Shown here in pieces: positions 1 through 11,755 of a DNA stretch of 64,000 nucleotides. Position numbers and translations under genes: made by a program. The DNA comes from Uloborus plumipes (Eukaryota > Arthropoda > Arachnida > Araneae > Uloboridae): assembly GCA_038373865.1 (NCBI GenBank), contig JAXGGA010000024.1, positions 407,060-471,059 on the forward strand. The letters run 5' to 3'. Each line of letters opens with the position of its first letter. Positions within the stretch are counted from its first letter, which is position 1. A model generated the notes under the pieces. The model saw only the letters and a list, made by a program, of their open reading frames with translations, was not told where the DNA came from and did not search any database.

Positions 1-1
1 A

Positions 2-202
2 GACAGTGATGAATAAGTGGGAAAATCTTACAGGACAATCCCCAAAACCCAGAGCTTTCAAGAAACTAAAGAAAAGGCAGCGTTTACCCAGAAGATATTA
101 TGAAAAAACTTAAGTCAAGCCACAACTACTATTTTTAAGGCCAAGTACATATTTGTGGACGATATCAGTGACTTCAATTTATGTTACAGCTTTGTGTTTT
201 GA
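2..202 (+). pseudogene. C-terminal remnant of a transposon-encoded protein (possibly pogo/Tigger-like)
   Basis: Frame 2 runs through DSDE, one in-frame stop, VGKSYRTIPKTQSF, a second stop near 105, then KAKYIFVDDISDFNL, ending at TGA 200-202. An acidic DSDE stretch followed by a KYIFVDD-type segment resembles the C-terminal tail of arthropod pogo-family transposases as I remember it, where DSD(D)E and FVFP..DDI segments recur. That resemblance is the only basis for a function. The same segments in the same frame occur in copy B (minus strand, about 3,370-3,560), with different stops. It is non-functional. I cannot exclude another transposon-borne gene. Confidence 0.4.
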
Positions 203-490
203 TTCAAAAGCATTTCTTAAAATTAATTTTAATTTTTCTTAAGTTCAAAATTATTTTTATTTCTAACAAATTATAAACGTTTATTGGTATATAAAATAAA
301 CTTTTATTTGACAATAACTGTATGTTCTTATTCTCCCCCATCAATATTACTCACGTTTGTGAGGCCTATTACAGGTTAAATTGAAAAAAATAAAAATAAA
401 AATCTTAACATGTGTTCCGATTGACCCCTATCAGCGGGGTGATTCGAAACACCCCGAAATTCCTATATATATAAATTATAACTGTTCGAA

Positions 491-773
491 GCCGACCACC
501 TTGTCTAGTGGGCAGAGTAGTCTGCCATGGATGGTGTGGCCCCGGGTTCGAGTCCCGGCTTGGGCATGGATGTGCTTTCTCTCTCCTGTCCTTGTCCTTT
601 CTTTGTATGAATGTGTTGTTGTGTGAAAGGTTGCCTTCCCTATAAACGGGTACCTATGGCATGCGTGAACAGTGGAAGTCGGACTTCACACCAAATAACG
701 GTACAGTTGGAAAAGTGAAGTAGCGCACCCCAAATTGCCAGCCTGGCTGGCACACGACAAAAAAAAAAAAAAA
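491..773 (+). mobile_element. tRNA-derived SINE with poly(A) tail and target-site duplication
   Basis: An internal RNA polymerase III B box, GGTTCGAGTCC, lies near 544-554 and an A-box-like stretch (TTGTCTAGTGGGCAG) near 501-515, in the spacing of a tRNA head. A non-tRNA body follows and the element ends in about 16 A's. It is bounded by ACTGTTCGAA (481-490) and ACTGCTCGAA (774-783), an imperfect 10-bp target-site duplication of the kind left by LINE-driven insertion. It lies inside copy A of the pogo-like element, so it inserted later. The tRNA part is not a functional tRNA gene: I could not fold a full cloverleaf with a CCA end. Confident as a SINE; the family name is unknown to me. Confidence 0.85.
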
Positions 774-920
774 ACTGCTCGAAATGTTTTGTCTTTGCTT
801 GGAATATCAAAAGCAAAGCAAGACCGAAGTTTTTTCCCAAAAAATCAAATAAAAAAAATCTTTTAACTACTTTTTTTACAATTAAAGCTGAAAAGTGGTC
901 CGATTGACCCCATTTTACGG

Positions 921-3228
921 TACCACAGCAAAATGTATACCCCGACTCAGAACAGGAGAGGGGTGAGAAAAAGTGTGATTAAAGCATATTTTTATACACC
1001 TATGGACAAAAATAGATGGTACTTGGGGCACTAACTGGAAAGATGGCGAGTAATAATGCGAAACTGATTGTTTCACTTATTTTATAGTTGATGATTTTCA
1101 AATAAAATACTGCAAAAGCCAACATACACTATCAAAGCAACTTTATTTGTTTATTATAATGTAAGATAGTTTCGTGAAACATGTTATAAATTTAAACGAG
1201 CTTCTTTAGTGCAATGAAGAAAAATATTTATTCACTGAGAACTGAAATCTGAATTGAAGCAGGGATTTTTCTTTCTCTTTTGTTTATTAGGAGAAAAAAG
1301 GATATTTGAGCTGAAGTTATTTTAAATTGCCTGTGTTTGTATTATTTTAAAGATACACTCGTCCGAAACAACGTTATCAAAAGAAGAAAAAAAAAGGGGG
1401 ATTTTTCATTTACTGAATTTCTAGCTACAACTTTAAATTATACATTTTTCAAAACATTCTAACGGGTTGTTTTTTTCCGTTGTAGACGAATGATGTTTAA
1501 CAGTAAAAGAAAATCGATCCATAATGAAACGATGGCACAAAAAAGACATCAATTTGAAAAAATTTCAAGCATATTATTTTAAGTAACTTTTATTAAGTAA
1601 CGTTACAATCTTTTTTATAATATAAACATCTTTAGCTAAAAGTCAATTTAACTAATCAAAATATTATCGTTCTCATTATTAATCCTGATTTCTTTAGAAA
1701 AAAATTGTACCGCGCTTACCTTATTAAAATTTTCGGCTTTTGTACCGAAAGATAAAATGAATATTATGAGCTGAAACAATTTGATAATACTTATTCCCGT
1801 TATGTTATTAATGTTTTACAAAGATAACTCCTGTATTTGTTTTAGAAAGTCTTTTATTGCCGAAACTACGATATGGTTGTGGTAAATATTTTTAACGAAA
1901 AGAAACTTTACGCAGTATTTTGAAACTGTGACACAAGATAACTGTAAGATTTTTTTTTAATCTCCTTACAGAAAAAATGTAGGTAAAGATAAACAATTAT
2001 TGTAATAATTATGTATAAAACTAAAAAAATACAGAGAATTATCAAAAGTAAAAGAATTGCGATTTTTATCATTGTTTGGAAAGCTTTTTTTTTCGTGAAC
2101 AGGTCAATATATTTGGGCAATAGTCAAATAGGACCCGATGCGGGTCTGTAGGAGCTGTTACCATTAACTTAGATTATACTAACACTGTTCATTTTTAGAA
2201 AAATACTGATGTTAATTTAATCATGAGCCAATTGTGCTGTAATTACACAGTAAACTCGCTCTAAATAGTGTAGAAGAATAAATATAGATCATACATGTTT
2301 TATTCTGATGCGAAAATGAATTAACAGAATTTTTCTATTCATTTTTCAGATATTTATTTTTCTTATTTATTTATTTTTACACATAGTGCGTTTTTTCTGC
2401 GTCTTATTGTTTTTGAATTAGTGTTTTTATTTTTATTTTATATTTATTTTTAACTTTTTATTACTAAGCATTTTACAGTTTTTAACTGGAACCTCTGCTT
2501 TCAGTATTATGCTGTAAAAATAACAACTTATTTTTTACAGTGTTGTGGTCAACACGAATATTTCCTTTGTGTATTTTCTATGCTCGGAACTTACGTAGAA
2601 TTAAAATGCAAACTACGATTCCGAGTATTCTCATCATTTCAACTTTAAGGTTTACGGCCATCTCATTAGCACGATTTACTGTATAAGCTAGATTTCTAGT
2701 TAACACAAATTTGAAATTTAAACAATAGATACATTTCTAATAAAAATAGAGGTTTGATAGATCATCGTATCTGCAGCATAAAATTAATGTTTGGGGGAAA
2801 AAAAATAATCAAAAGCGCTCGGTGGAATTTTTTTGATGCCGAAAAAGTCTCAAAAAATTCAACTATTAAAAACAATTACGTTGTCCTCCCTTTGTTAACA
2901 AACGCGTAAAATGGCAACAGTTCAAATCAAAACGATTGAGCAATTTTCTTTTTTCGATCGCCAGTCTAAAGAAAAATTAGCTTGACAGAATGCATTTTTA
3001 CTTACGGGTCCCTGATTCCCAACGTCCTAAAATTTAAAAAAAAAAAAGACGTCTTTAACTTTGGAATTTTAAGAAATCCAAAGAGGTCTGGATTTAAATT
3101 TTTGGTCATAAAAACGCTCTCTTCTACACGTTGACCGGGAAATTGTAGTTTTTTTTAATTTGTTATATTTTTATTTAAGCCTGATTGTTGAACATGTGTC
3201 ACTTAACACAACTTTTATTTCCCAAGTA
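921..3228. other. AT-rich sequence without recognisable genes
   Basis: No coding similarity on either strand. The one open frame of note (1,908-2,120, minus) is a run of I/L/F/K codons expected from AT-rich DNA. Positions 2,470-2,545 contain TGTAAAAATAACA and TTTTTTACAG motifs, related to the tandem repeat at 44,571-44,900. A small perfect hairpin (GACCCGATGCGGGTC) lies near 2,132-2,146. Nothing else supported. Confidence 0.5.
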
Positions 3229-4216
3229 CCGTAAAATGGGGTAAATCGGTACTGTCAAATAAAAGTTTATTTTCTATACCAGTAAACGTTTATCATTTGT
3301 CACAATTCAAAATAATTTTGAACTTATGAAAAATTAAAATTAATTTTAAGAAATGCTTTTGAATTGAAATACAAAGCTTTAACATAAACTGAAGTCACTC
3401 GTGTCGTCTACAAATATGTACTTCTTCTTAAAACTAGCAGTTGTGGCTCGGCTTAAGTTTTTTCATAACTTCTTCTGGGATAAACGCTGCTTTTCTTTAG
3501 TTTCTTAAAATCTCTGGGTTTCGGAGATTTTCCTGTAAGATTTTCCCACTTATTCATCACTGTCTGTGTGTAGACTTTTGCTACATAAAGCCTGTATGAC
3601 TTTCTGACATGTATTTTAAGCAAAAAGAAATCTCCTTTAGCAAAAATCTTTTTAAATCTGCATATTTCTCTCATTCTAAGATCTAGTTGCTCACGAGAAG
3701 GGATAAACAGTAATAAATCCTTGTCCTTGTCTTGACTAGAAGGATTGGGATTAGAATCTTGATTTTTCAAACAGTTTCCTTTAAATAAGGAATCGGAACA
3801 ACAGAACAAAGTGTTCGGATTCACCCCGCAAATCCTAATCCTATGATATTATAAAGAATTTTTCATTTTTATGCCACAATTAAAATATGTTGTCTCTTCT
3901 AATGTGATACTCTATTGCTCAGATATATACATAAATAAAAAATACTATTCTTAGATTTCAAATATAAAAGGGTCTGTACTTACATACAAAGTTTTGCAGA
4001 CCATGAAAACTTGATGATATTTAACGTCCCACTTGCAGCACTGCGCAGAAGCCGAGAGTGTTGCCAGAAAAAAAATTCTCTACTTCTTATAATATTACCG
4101 TTCCAAAAAAAATTAACTGCCAAAATACCCGACGTTATATTTATGAAGAATTTCTTTGTGTGATCAGGAAGTTTTGTTCCGAATTACCCGCTATTCCGAT
4201 ACACCCCATTTTACGG
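3229..4216 (-). mobile_element. pogo-like TIR element, copy B (988 bp)
   Basis: Left end CCGTAAAATGGGGTAAATCG (3,229 on) and right end CGATACACCCCATTTTACGG (to 4,216) are imperfect inverted repeats of about 22 bp, with TA at 3,227-3,228 and 4,217-4,218. Internal similarity to copy A covers about 3,240-3,560 in inverted orientation. At this size it is a non-autonomous deletion derivative. The coding remnant reads on the minus strand, 5' at the right. The inverted A/B pair encloses about 2.3 kb of unrelated sequence. Confidence 0.75.
3453..3839 (-). pseudogene. transposon coding remnant (possibly pogo/Tigger-like C-terminal part)
   Basis: A 123-codon open frame that stays open upstream to about 3,839 (RIRICGVNPNTLF). 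It includes KGDFFLLKIHVRKSYRLYVAKV, a basic/hydrophobic segment, followed by what in the alternative frame is the DSDE...IFVDD tail seen in copy A, so the displayed C-terminus (from about QTVMNKW) is probably frameshifted. It has no proper start. The upstream edge is preceded by an AG-rich stretch that could be a former splice acceptor, which is speculation. A short protein of its own is unlikely: the frame lies wholly inside the TIR element and is broken in the sister copy. Confidence 0.4.
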
Positions 4217-5283
4217 TAGACCTTGCATCTCTAGTAATCTATGAACAGTAAAATGAAATTCCGTATTAAATAGCCTTTTTTTAAACATTTTTTTTAACAT
4301 AAAAGGCTATTTCAACTTCAAAATTTAATGTTAAACGCATTGCGTATGGATTTGAAAGTTTAAATTATATTTAAAATTTCGAGGTAAGCCCAAAAATGAG
4401 TTGTTTTTAATTATGACATAAAAATATTAGAGATAACAGTTTCTTTTTGAAAACATATTTGGCAGACTTCATTCATAATAAATCATTAAATAAGAAATAT
4501 TTCTCCCTCTCTTTGGGAAGAAATACGGTTATCCCATACAAGGAAATATCAGAGAAACAATTTTAATGAAATCTTTACTCTCTTCCTCTATCTAAAGACG
4601 CTGTTTCTCTTCTTACCAGAAAACAAACTTTTGCACCGAAAAATAAATTCTACAATGCTTGAAACCCATGACAATAATGAATTTTCCAAAACGGTTAAGT
4701 TTAAAAAGGAGCTAGAAGCTAGTTTAAACGTTATTTATTTATCCACTTACGGGAATTCTACCCCAGAGCATGCAATATATGGTGCCGTATTTTCTGATAT
4801 AAGGATTCTAGCGTCATCGCTTCTTTTCTAGATAGATTCATCCCAGCGTATTCATGTTTGTAAATAAATAAATTTTGCCTATTTCAAGAGCATGCGGATA
4901 CATTCGAATTTCACAATTGTGAATTTATCAACTTTATCTTCGTTAATCATTTCGGTTTTTTTTTCTTTCTTTTGAGGAAATATATTATTCAATTCTTTTG
5001 AAACTAAGAGTTTTAAATACTTGAAACAAGGTTTCAGAAGAAGGTCGCAAACTAATCCTGTATTTGTTCTCCTTCAATTTTCAATATGAAAAACACACCT
5101 GCAGTCATAAGAAAGCCCAATCTCCAAGGGAAAAAATAATTCGGGAAAAACTAGAAGACATAAATTTCTAACCTTCCTAAATAGTATTAAATAAATTGCA
5201 GCAAAACTTGGATTTAAGGCCTTTTAAATTACAAAGGCAGACATTTCTTGCTAACACACATGCTCGTCATGTCGAATTTTTCC

Positions 5284-5416
5284 AGGAAAGGGCATAAAAT
5301 GGTGTAAACCAAGCCCACTTATTAAAAAAATATATATTAATTTTTAAAACTCAGGGAGATTGAAGGATTCACAATTGATCCTTTCCCTAAACCCCTAAAC
5401 GATGGGCCTGCCTATG
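5284..5416. mobile_element. decayed hAT-type MITE copy
   Basis: The right end CCCCTAAACGATGGGCCTG (5,391-5,411) is a near match to the reverse complement of the left end of the intact 169-bp hAT-like MITE at 44,174 (CAGGCCCGTCATTTAGGGG). The preceding 120 bp are AT-rich and the left end is not clear. Same-family assignment rests on this one terminus. Confidence 0.4.
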
Positions 5417-8289
5417 CCAATACATATAAACGATGCAACTCTCCACTATTAGTATACAATGGTTTTTTGGAAGTAGATGTGTATTTCTGCCAATAGTATT
5501 AGTGGTGTGCTTGTGAAACTATTAAAATTGAAATAAGTACACTATTATAGTAAATAAAAATGTGATGAATGTTTTCGTTTTTCACTTTGCGACCTCACAT
5601 GTAAGGGCCATCTACCAATGTTATACTATGCTTCTTGTGATTGCACAATGTACTATAATATTTATAATATTAGTGCTTAGGGGATCTTAAGTACATCGAT
5701 AAGCGTAAAAGATGGTGGTGATGACAGCGTCATCTGAGTTATGATAATTGCTAGGCAGCCGTAGATATGTGACGTAAATGTTTATTGTTGATTTATTTTA
5801 ATAGTTCTAACTTAATTCGTACCACTAGTAACGAATGATGCATAAGTATGTACACAAGACATTTTTTATCAAACACAAAGCATATAACCATATTCTGAAA
5901 CACAAATTGAATCGCATACACTACAAATACTTAACACAGAAATGCTGGATACTTTTTTTTTTTTTTTTGAGAAATCCTGTATGATACTCCAAAACCTCAA
6001 CGATTTTGCAATCGCCTGTATTTTAAGCCAAAATTTTAGTTCGTGGCTCTAGTTTGAAACAAATGTAATAAAAAGAGGCTTAAAAACATAAGAATTCAGT
6101 ATTTATTAAAAGATATGGAGGTAAAATACTTAAAAGATTAAAACCTATTAATAGTACGCAGATAAAAAGAAAAAAAAATTCACTCGTACGTTGGGCAAAT
6201 AGAGGAAGAGTGAGGTATTTTCATGCTGCCAACTTTAAAGACGTTTATATTGTAGGAACTAAAAGCTAGAAACTTTAGATAAAATGAACTGTAACACGCA
6301 TAAACCATTACGTTTAAATACAAAAAAAAAACTGTTTTGAAAGATTATACTTCATGTTATGATACACAATGGATCCTTGCATTCGTATATAAGGCAATAA
6401 TAAGCCAAAGTTTAAAATTCAGGGAATAAAGCTCAAACACAGGGGTGCCGTTATCCCAACGGATATGGCGAACACACCTCAAATATGGAGCACTCCCCAG
6501 AACGAGATCCCTCCTCCCCCCAAAAATAAAGTAAAATACCCTCTCAAAATTACTCCAGCCAGTGTCAGAGGGTTTGCTTGATTTTTTAACTATGTAGTAC
6601 CAAAGAGAACTGGAATGTATAAAATGATGAATCAGTTTAAAATTTATTGAATTCAAAAGTTACGAAAGCTTTGTGTAGAAAGTAAAGAAAAAATATGCAA
6701 ATGCAACCAATTGTGCAAGAGAACTATTGTGATTATTTCTATCTTTCTATATAACTGAATGTAAATTTATACCAATAAATGATTTATTGCTGAAACAAAA
6801 AGGAGGAAATCAGCTGAATATTACTAAAGGAAAGAGTTGAAAATGAAATAAAGCGGAACCCCCAGGAATTAAAATCCGTCTGCAACAAGTATTACGTACA
6901 TTGGTCACTAACTTAAAAAAATAGTTATTAATAAATAAATATTATGCAAAAAATTAACTCAAATTATTTGTACTGGAAAATCAGTTCTTTAAAATTGCTC
7001 ACTTTGCTTTTTCAATAATTTTCTTCTAAAACCTGTCATTAAGCTTCAGTTATATAGAGCATTGATAAAAAATGGGTACGAATTGAAGAGGGTAGAAAAG
7101 TTTACTTGTAGTGCAGCATAAAAGGTAGGAAAACTCGGATTTATCTGTTTAGTGCTATCCGCTGCAACATTAAATTTAGAGGATTGATCTCGAGGAAATA
7201 CACTAAGATCACGAGTTCAATTGAGCATCACTTCACACTTCGACACTTTCATTGCACGATGCTGATGTAAAGTTTAAATTTAATTAACTTGTTATTGAAC
7301 TAAATTTGGTGAAATAATGGGATGCATATCATTGCTCGAACAATTAAGGGCTGTTTATCGACATGCTTTTATTTATCAACATGCTTTTGTTCGCTTAATA
7401 TGACGTTTTGCATAGGTTAATTAAGGATACTCATTTCAAATTAGTTTGATTAAATGAATATAATGGACCTTGTTAATTCTGTGGTAACGGTCTATTTAAT
7501 TTTTGTTGATTTGTATTTAGTCTTGATAACTGTTGTAGCAGCCAAGATGAATTTTACTTAACTTTTCTGTATGCATCCGGAACTTAAGAAAATTTTATGG
7601 GAAGGTCTTCTCTATTTGTAAGAAGAATGCTAAGTGGAATGATAAATAAAAATTATCTTTAACCTATTTTTTGATGAGAAACCAAGAGGTTTAAAGTCAG
7701 GAAAATACAATTAAACAGGAAAGAAGTTCGGTTCCAATAAATGATTCATCTCTTAATAAGAACGTTTGTAAAAAAAATTAGATGTCTTTTGGAAATAAAA
7801 GGAAGAGTGAATAAGGCGACCGAAATGCATATGAATCATTGCCAGAGATTTGGAACACCGTCAGCTACGTATTTGGTGTAAACAGCTAAAATATCGATAT
7901 TTTTACCATCTTCGAAGGGCTGAGTTAGTCATTAAGGTATTTACGTAAATATAACCTACAATAAGATTGGGCATAATATATTAAAACATGGTTTTGGGCC
8001 CACTCCCCCCAAAAACCATTTGGGGGCAGTTAAGCCACTCCACTGATATTCAATCACAAACTTGCTATTTGTAATATTCTTCATGCTAAAAAATGATTTT
8101 TAAATATTTGAAATTGATCAAAATTACCTGAAGTAACTTACGGTAACCCTTCAATAGAATTTAAACTAGTAGGCTGTGGGGACCAGTTGGTCCGACTACG
8201 TAGGCGCAACTTTATACTTCATTACTACAATACAGAATAAAACATCCTTAAATAGTGAAAAAATTGCTGCCGTAAGAAGATCAACATTT

Positions 8290-8450
8290 TGAATTTATCC
8301 CAAGAGAGGGCGGGGAGTTGTATACTCAATGCAAAATGCTAAAAAAACAGCAAAAACCACGCTCACTTACATGTAAATATATTGACTTTCCAAAGTCATG
8401 GGGAAGGACAATTCATTCATCTGAGCCTCCTCCCTCCCTCTAAATGATGG
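8290..8450. mobile_element. decayed hAT-type MITE copy
   Basis: Positions about 8,429-8,452 read CCTCCCTCCCTCTAAATGAT followed by GGGTTC, resembling the terminal C-rich stretch plus AAATGACGGGCC end of the 44,174-44,342 MITE. A GGGCGGGG-rich stretch near 8,306 may be the other end. The copy is diverged and no duplication could be identified. Confidence 0.3.
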
Positions 8451-10929
8451 GTTCGGCCATAACAATCTTGTCATAATTCAGAGTTCAAAAAATAGATTCC
8501 AATAATACCCTTTTCATTTCAGAACAAGGCACTCTTTTTCACTTCGGATTGCCCAGAATCCCGTATATGCAGTAACTTTGAAAAAAGGCTATAACAACGT
8601 TGATTTTTTCATTTATTTTTTTCTACAGAACAGTGAACTATTTATTTCGACTTAGTCGTTTAATATGTAGCCTAACTATAGTGTAAAAGACTATTTTACA
8701 ACGATTTCAAATTTTGAATGACTTATTTTTCATTCTCTACCTTTTTGTCTACTACAATTATTTTGTATTCTTTACGCATTATGAAGTCCTAATGAAATAC
8801 ATGATAACGTCGGTGTCCTTCACCGTGATAATAGTTTTTCATTCTCATATATCGCTATCATAAAGAAGGCTCTTTTTTTTTTTGTGAATTTTCGATAACC
8901 GAAGAGGAAAAGCATCTGAAAAGTGGACGTCAAAATACGTATTAATTTTATCGACTCATTAATTTATTGAGTCAAAACTTAAGAATACATTTTGGAAATT
9001 TCAAGATTAAGGAGAATAAATGCAACGGATTTGCATTTATTATATCATTGACTATAGAAGAAAGGGATATATATCATTGGCTATAAAAGACAAAAAGATA
9101 GTCAGAAAAAGAGACATGCCTAGAAATAGTGCTGGTGAAAGTAAACGTGAAAAGGATTTTAGCAGATGAATGGAATAGGAAGTGGAAAGTCAAAACATTT
9201 TGCTAATTTCCCAAACAACTCCAAACATTATACAGGGTCGTTCATTCTAAGGCGTCGTTCTTTTAGACCCGTTAGTTCAAGAATGACACATCCTTACTCA
9301 AAAGTTGATTTAAGCATGTTTTCATGCTTTCTATTTTTAATTAAAAATTAACACTTTGAAAAATGAAAAAAAAAAATCTTAAACCCTTACATTTGATATT
9401 TGAATGCTTTTTCTTTTTTTTTTCTCGCAATAAAATTGATTACTATTACAGTGTTCATTATTTCCGTAGAAATTTCATATCTTCAAAATTAATTTCACTG
9501 CTTTAAAAAAAATATCGATTCATATGTTTTATTCAAGAAAAATGCCTAGCAATATCTCTGAGACTGACTAATTGATTTAAAAATGCCCATTTAACGTCTT
9601 GGAACCCGAAAAATAAATATTAATTACAACTCCTGAATTAAAGAGCTAAGTATTAAAAAGTAATAACATTTAACCCCTTCCGGAAGAAGGGTCATTTATT
9701 TTATTTAATGGGTCTCCCATGACTGCTAATGGTTTAATATATTCTACGTTTTCAACATTTGTCCTTATCAGGTAGAATAATGCCTTAGCTAAACGTTAAA
9801 TTTTTATTTGAAGATACATAAGTGATTCACACAAGTTAAACTATTGCGCCTCAATGAGTTATAAATGCAGTTTTATGCCAAAAGGTTAATTCTTAGTTTA
9901 GAAGTTTAGGGTAGACATAGGGACTATATAGGGCAGATAATTTCGAACGAATTATTTTCTATTGCTATATCACATTGTAAATTTCAGAACATTTTGAAAT
10001 TAAGACATTCTAATATGTTCGAAAAGTATAAAGTTTGTCTTGATCATAATATATATATATATATTAATGATTAAGAAAGATTTTAATTGTAAGACATTTG
10101 TCTTACTTAATAAAACTATAAAAGCAATCAACACCTAGCTTGTTTCTTGGTGTTTTTCCTGTAGTCCTGTTAGTTTTTTTCTCTGTAGAAGGCACGACTA
10201 CGACATTTAACTTGAGTTATAATGTTATTAATGCTTAAGTAACAAAGGATTTCCATAGACCTAAAAAATTGGTATATCAAACTCATCAAATTTGACTTGT
10301 TCCATTCAATAAAACGATGACATCAAACAGCACGCACTTTCGTTCTAGCGGTTTTTTTTTTTTTTTTTTTTCGTAATAGGGTTAAAGATTTTCCAGCTTT
10401 TCTATTATTTTTTATTTTAATATTTTCCGTTTTAACCTGGAATGTGACAAGAAAAAGACGAATGGTATAATAGCGTGAGTAATACATGTTTAATAATAAA
10501 CCATTATAGACCTGTGCCATCGTGATAGAACAGTTGCTCAGTATACGGAGCATGATAAAGTAAACCGTCTTCTTTATTCGCATGTGTCAGCAACACTGCG
10601 AGATACAGCATGAGCGTAGTAATATGAGTACGCCTGAAATAGAAGTTTAATTTCCAACAATTCTAACTGACGTCTAAGAGACGTAGGTCTCCTGACCTAC
10701 TGAATTATTTAATTATTTACATTGAATATTTTGAGTATTCTTCGTTTAATGACAAAATGACATTAGTTTCTATAATAATATTGAAACTGATAAAGTGATT
10801 TAATAGCTTAGAAAAAAATAACCTAATGCGAAATCAACGTTTTGCAAGCAAAACAACTGTTGATTAAACCATCACATAAATAAATTTTTGTAAAAAAAGC
10901 TTTAAAAAAAAGGAATGGAATTGGTTAAA

Positions 10930-11193
10930 ATCGGGGCTTACAAGGTAAAATCGACTCCTCCTGTTGTAGAAGTTGATTAAAATGTAACCTATATGGTACC
11001 CGGACCATATTAACGCATCGATTGCCTCTTTATATCAAAATTGGGTGCATGTTTAGGTGATATTGGGGTTTACAAGGTGAATTTGAAGTCTTCTATGGTT
11101 CAAGTCGGTTGAAATGTAGCTTTGTTACCCGGGGCAGAGTAACGAATTCATTGACACCTTATTCATCAAAATTGGATGAATATTTAGAGCGCT
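10930..11193. repeat. two diverged tandem units of about 130 bp
   Basis: The unit starting TCGGGGCTTACAAGGT (10,932) recurs as TTGGGGTTTACAAGGT (11,063). Later matching segments include GTTGATTAAAATGTA / GTTGAAATGTA, GGTACCCGG / GTTACCCGG and TCAAAATTGGGTG / TCAAAATTGGATG. The units are roughly 75-80% alike by eye. An open frame on each strand (11,109-11,396 +; 11,125-11,379 -) overlaps the second unit. Because the first unit is not open in the same frame I regard neither as a gene. Confidence 0.55.
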
Positions 11194-11748
11194 ACGGCGA
11201 AACATACGTACATGCAAACATAGTGAAACCCCAATTTTACATTTCTCAAGGGACTGGGTTAAAAAAGCGTAAAATAAGGGAATACGTAAAATACGGAAAA
11301 TACATAGAAAGTACCTGCTGCAAAATTCGCAAATTGCAGGGAAAACGAAAACTCGGTGGACGTGAAATCTGGGTTTCACTGTATATGAACCGCTAAAATC
11401 ATCCCTTGCTTTGCCGTAGTCGGGTAAATAAAAAGAACAAAATCGAATGTTTGAAAATTCGCTTCAAGGTGCAAACCTCCATGCTACAAACTAATTTTAT
11501 GCCTAATTTCATGAAATTCGAAAAAACGGTCATGGACCTGCGCTCGCCACGGACATCCAGATATAGTACCCCATCCGGACATCAAATCTTCCCGCTTTAT
11601 TATTAATAAAGATGTAATCTAGCATAATTATTCAGTCTCACCCATTCCTACTCCTTGAGCTCTACTCTCCCATCCCTCGCTTTAGAAACTAAGAGCTGGC
11701 TTCCCAAAGTAATTATACGTTATATTAAAAACTTTTGTATGAGAAGTA
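11194..11748. other. unassigned stretch, possibly repeat-derived
   Basis: Slightly more GC-rich than its surroundings. The part around 11,400-11,600 (TTTGCCGTAGTCGGGTAAAT, then CATGCTACAAAC and CTAATTTCATGAAATTCG) has the flavour of the 3' tail of a decayed non-LTR retrotransposon, but I cannot name a family. Open frames here have no recognised motif. Confidence 0.3.
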
Positions 11749-11755
11749 AATGACC

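Larger units (their letters stand above)
1..920 (+). mobile_element. pogo-like TIR element, copy A, truncated by the window start
   Basis: The right end reads ACCCCATTTTACGG followed by TA at 921-922. This is the inverted complement of the end of copy B at 3,229 (CCGTAAAATGGGG preceded by TA). Positions 1 to about 315 match the reverse complement of about 3,240-3,560, so A and B are the same family in opposite orientations. A has a longer 3' region (about 316-900) that B lacks, and a SINE sits in it at 491-773. The TA duplication is typical of the Tc1/mariner/pogo superfamily. The pogo/Tigger assignment rests on the weak resemblance of the coding remnant and is inference. The left end lies outside the window. 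Confidence 0.6.
4219..10929. other. AT-rich non-coding sequence with decayed repeats
   Basis: No gene recognised. Open frames at 4,631-4,831 (+), 6,357-6,656 (-), 9,166-9,351 (+) and 10,323-10,583 (-) carry no motif I recognise and look like chance frames. Homopolymers lie near 5,950-5,968 (T), 8,873-8,883 (T) and 10,351-10,371 (T). The only repeat traces are the two MITE ends listed separately at about 5,270-5,416 and 8,290-8,455. Confidence 0.5.

Noticed and set aside
544..560. A functional tRNA gene
   Set aside because: The B box and A box belong to a SINE head; it continues into a long body with a poly(A) tail and is flanked by a target duplication.
6357..6656. 99-codon minus-strand frame
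   Set aside because: No recognisable domain and no splice or start context. A chance frame is the simplest reading, although an exon of an unknown gene cannot be excluded.
9232..9290. Possible mariner-type end (ACAGGGTCGTTCATTC)
   Set aside because: A single motif with no inverted partner and no TA duplication found.
11109..11396. 95-codon frame MKCSFVTRGRVTN... as a small gene
   Set aside because: It overlaps a degenerate tandem repeat and an equally long frame on the other strand; no motif recognised.
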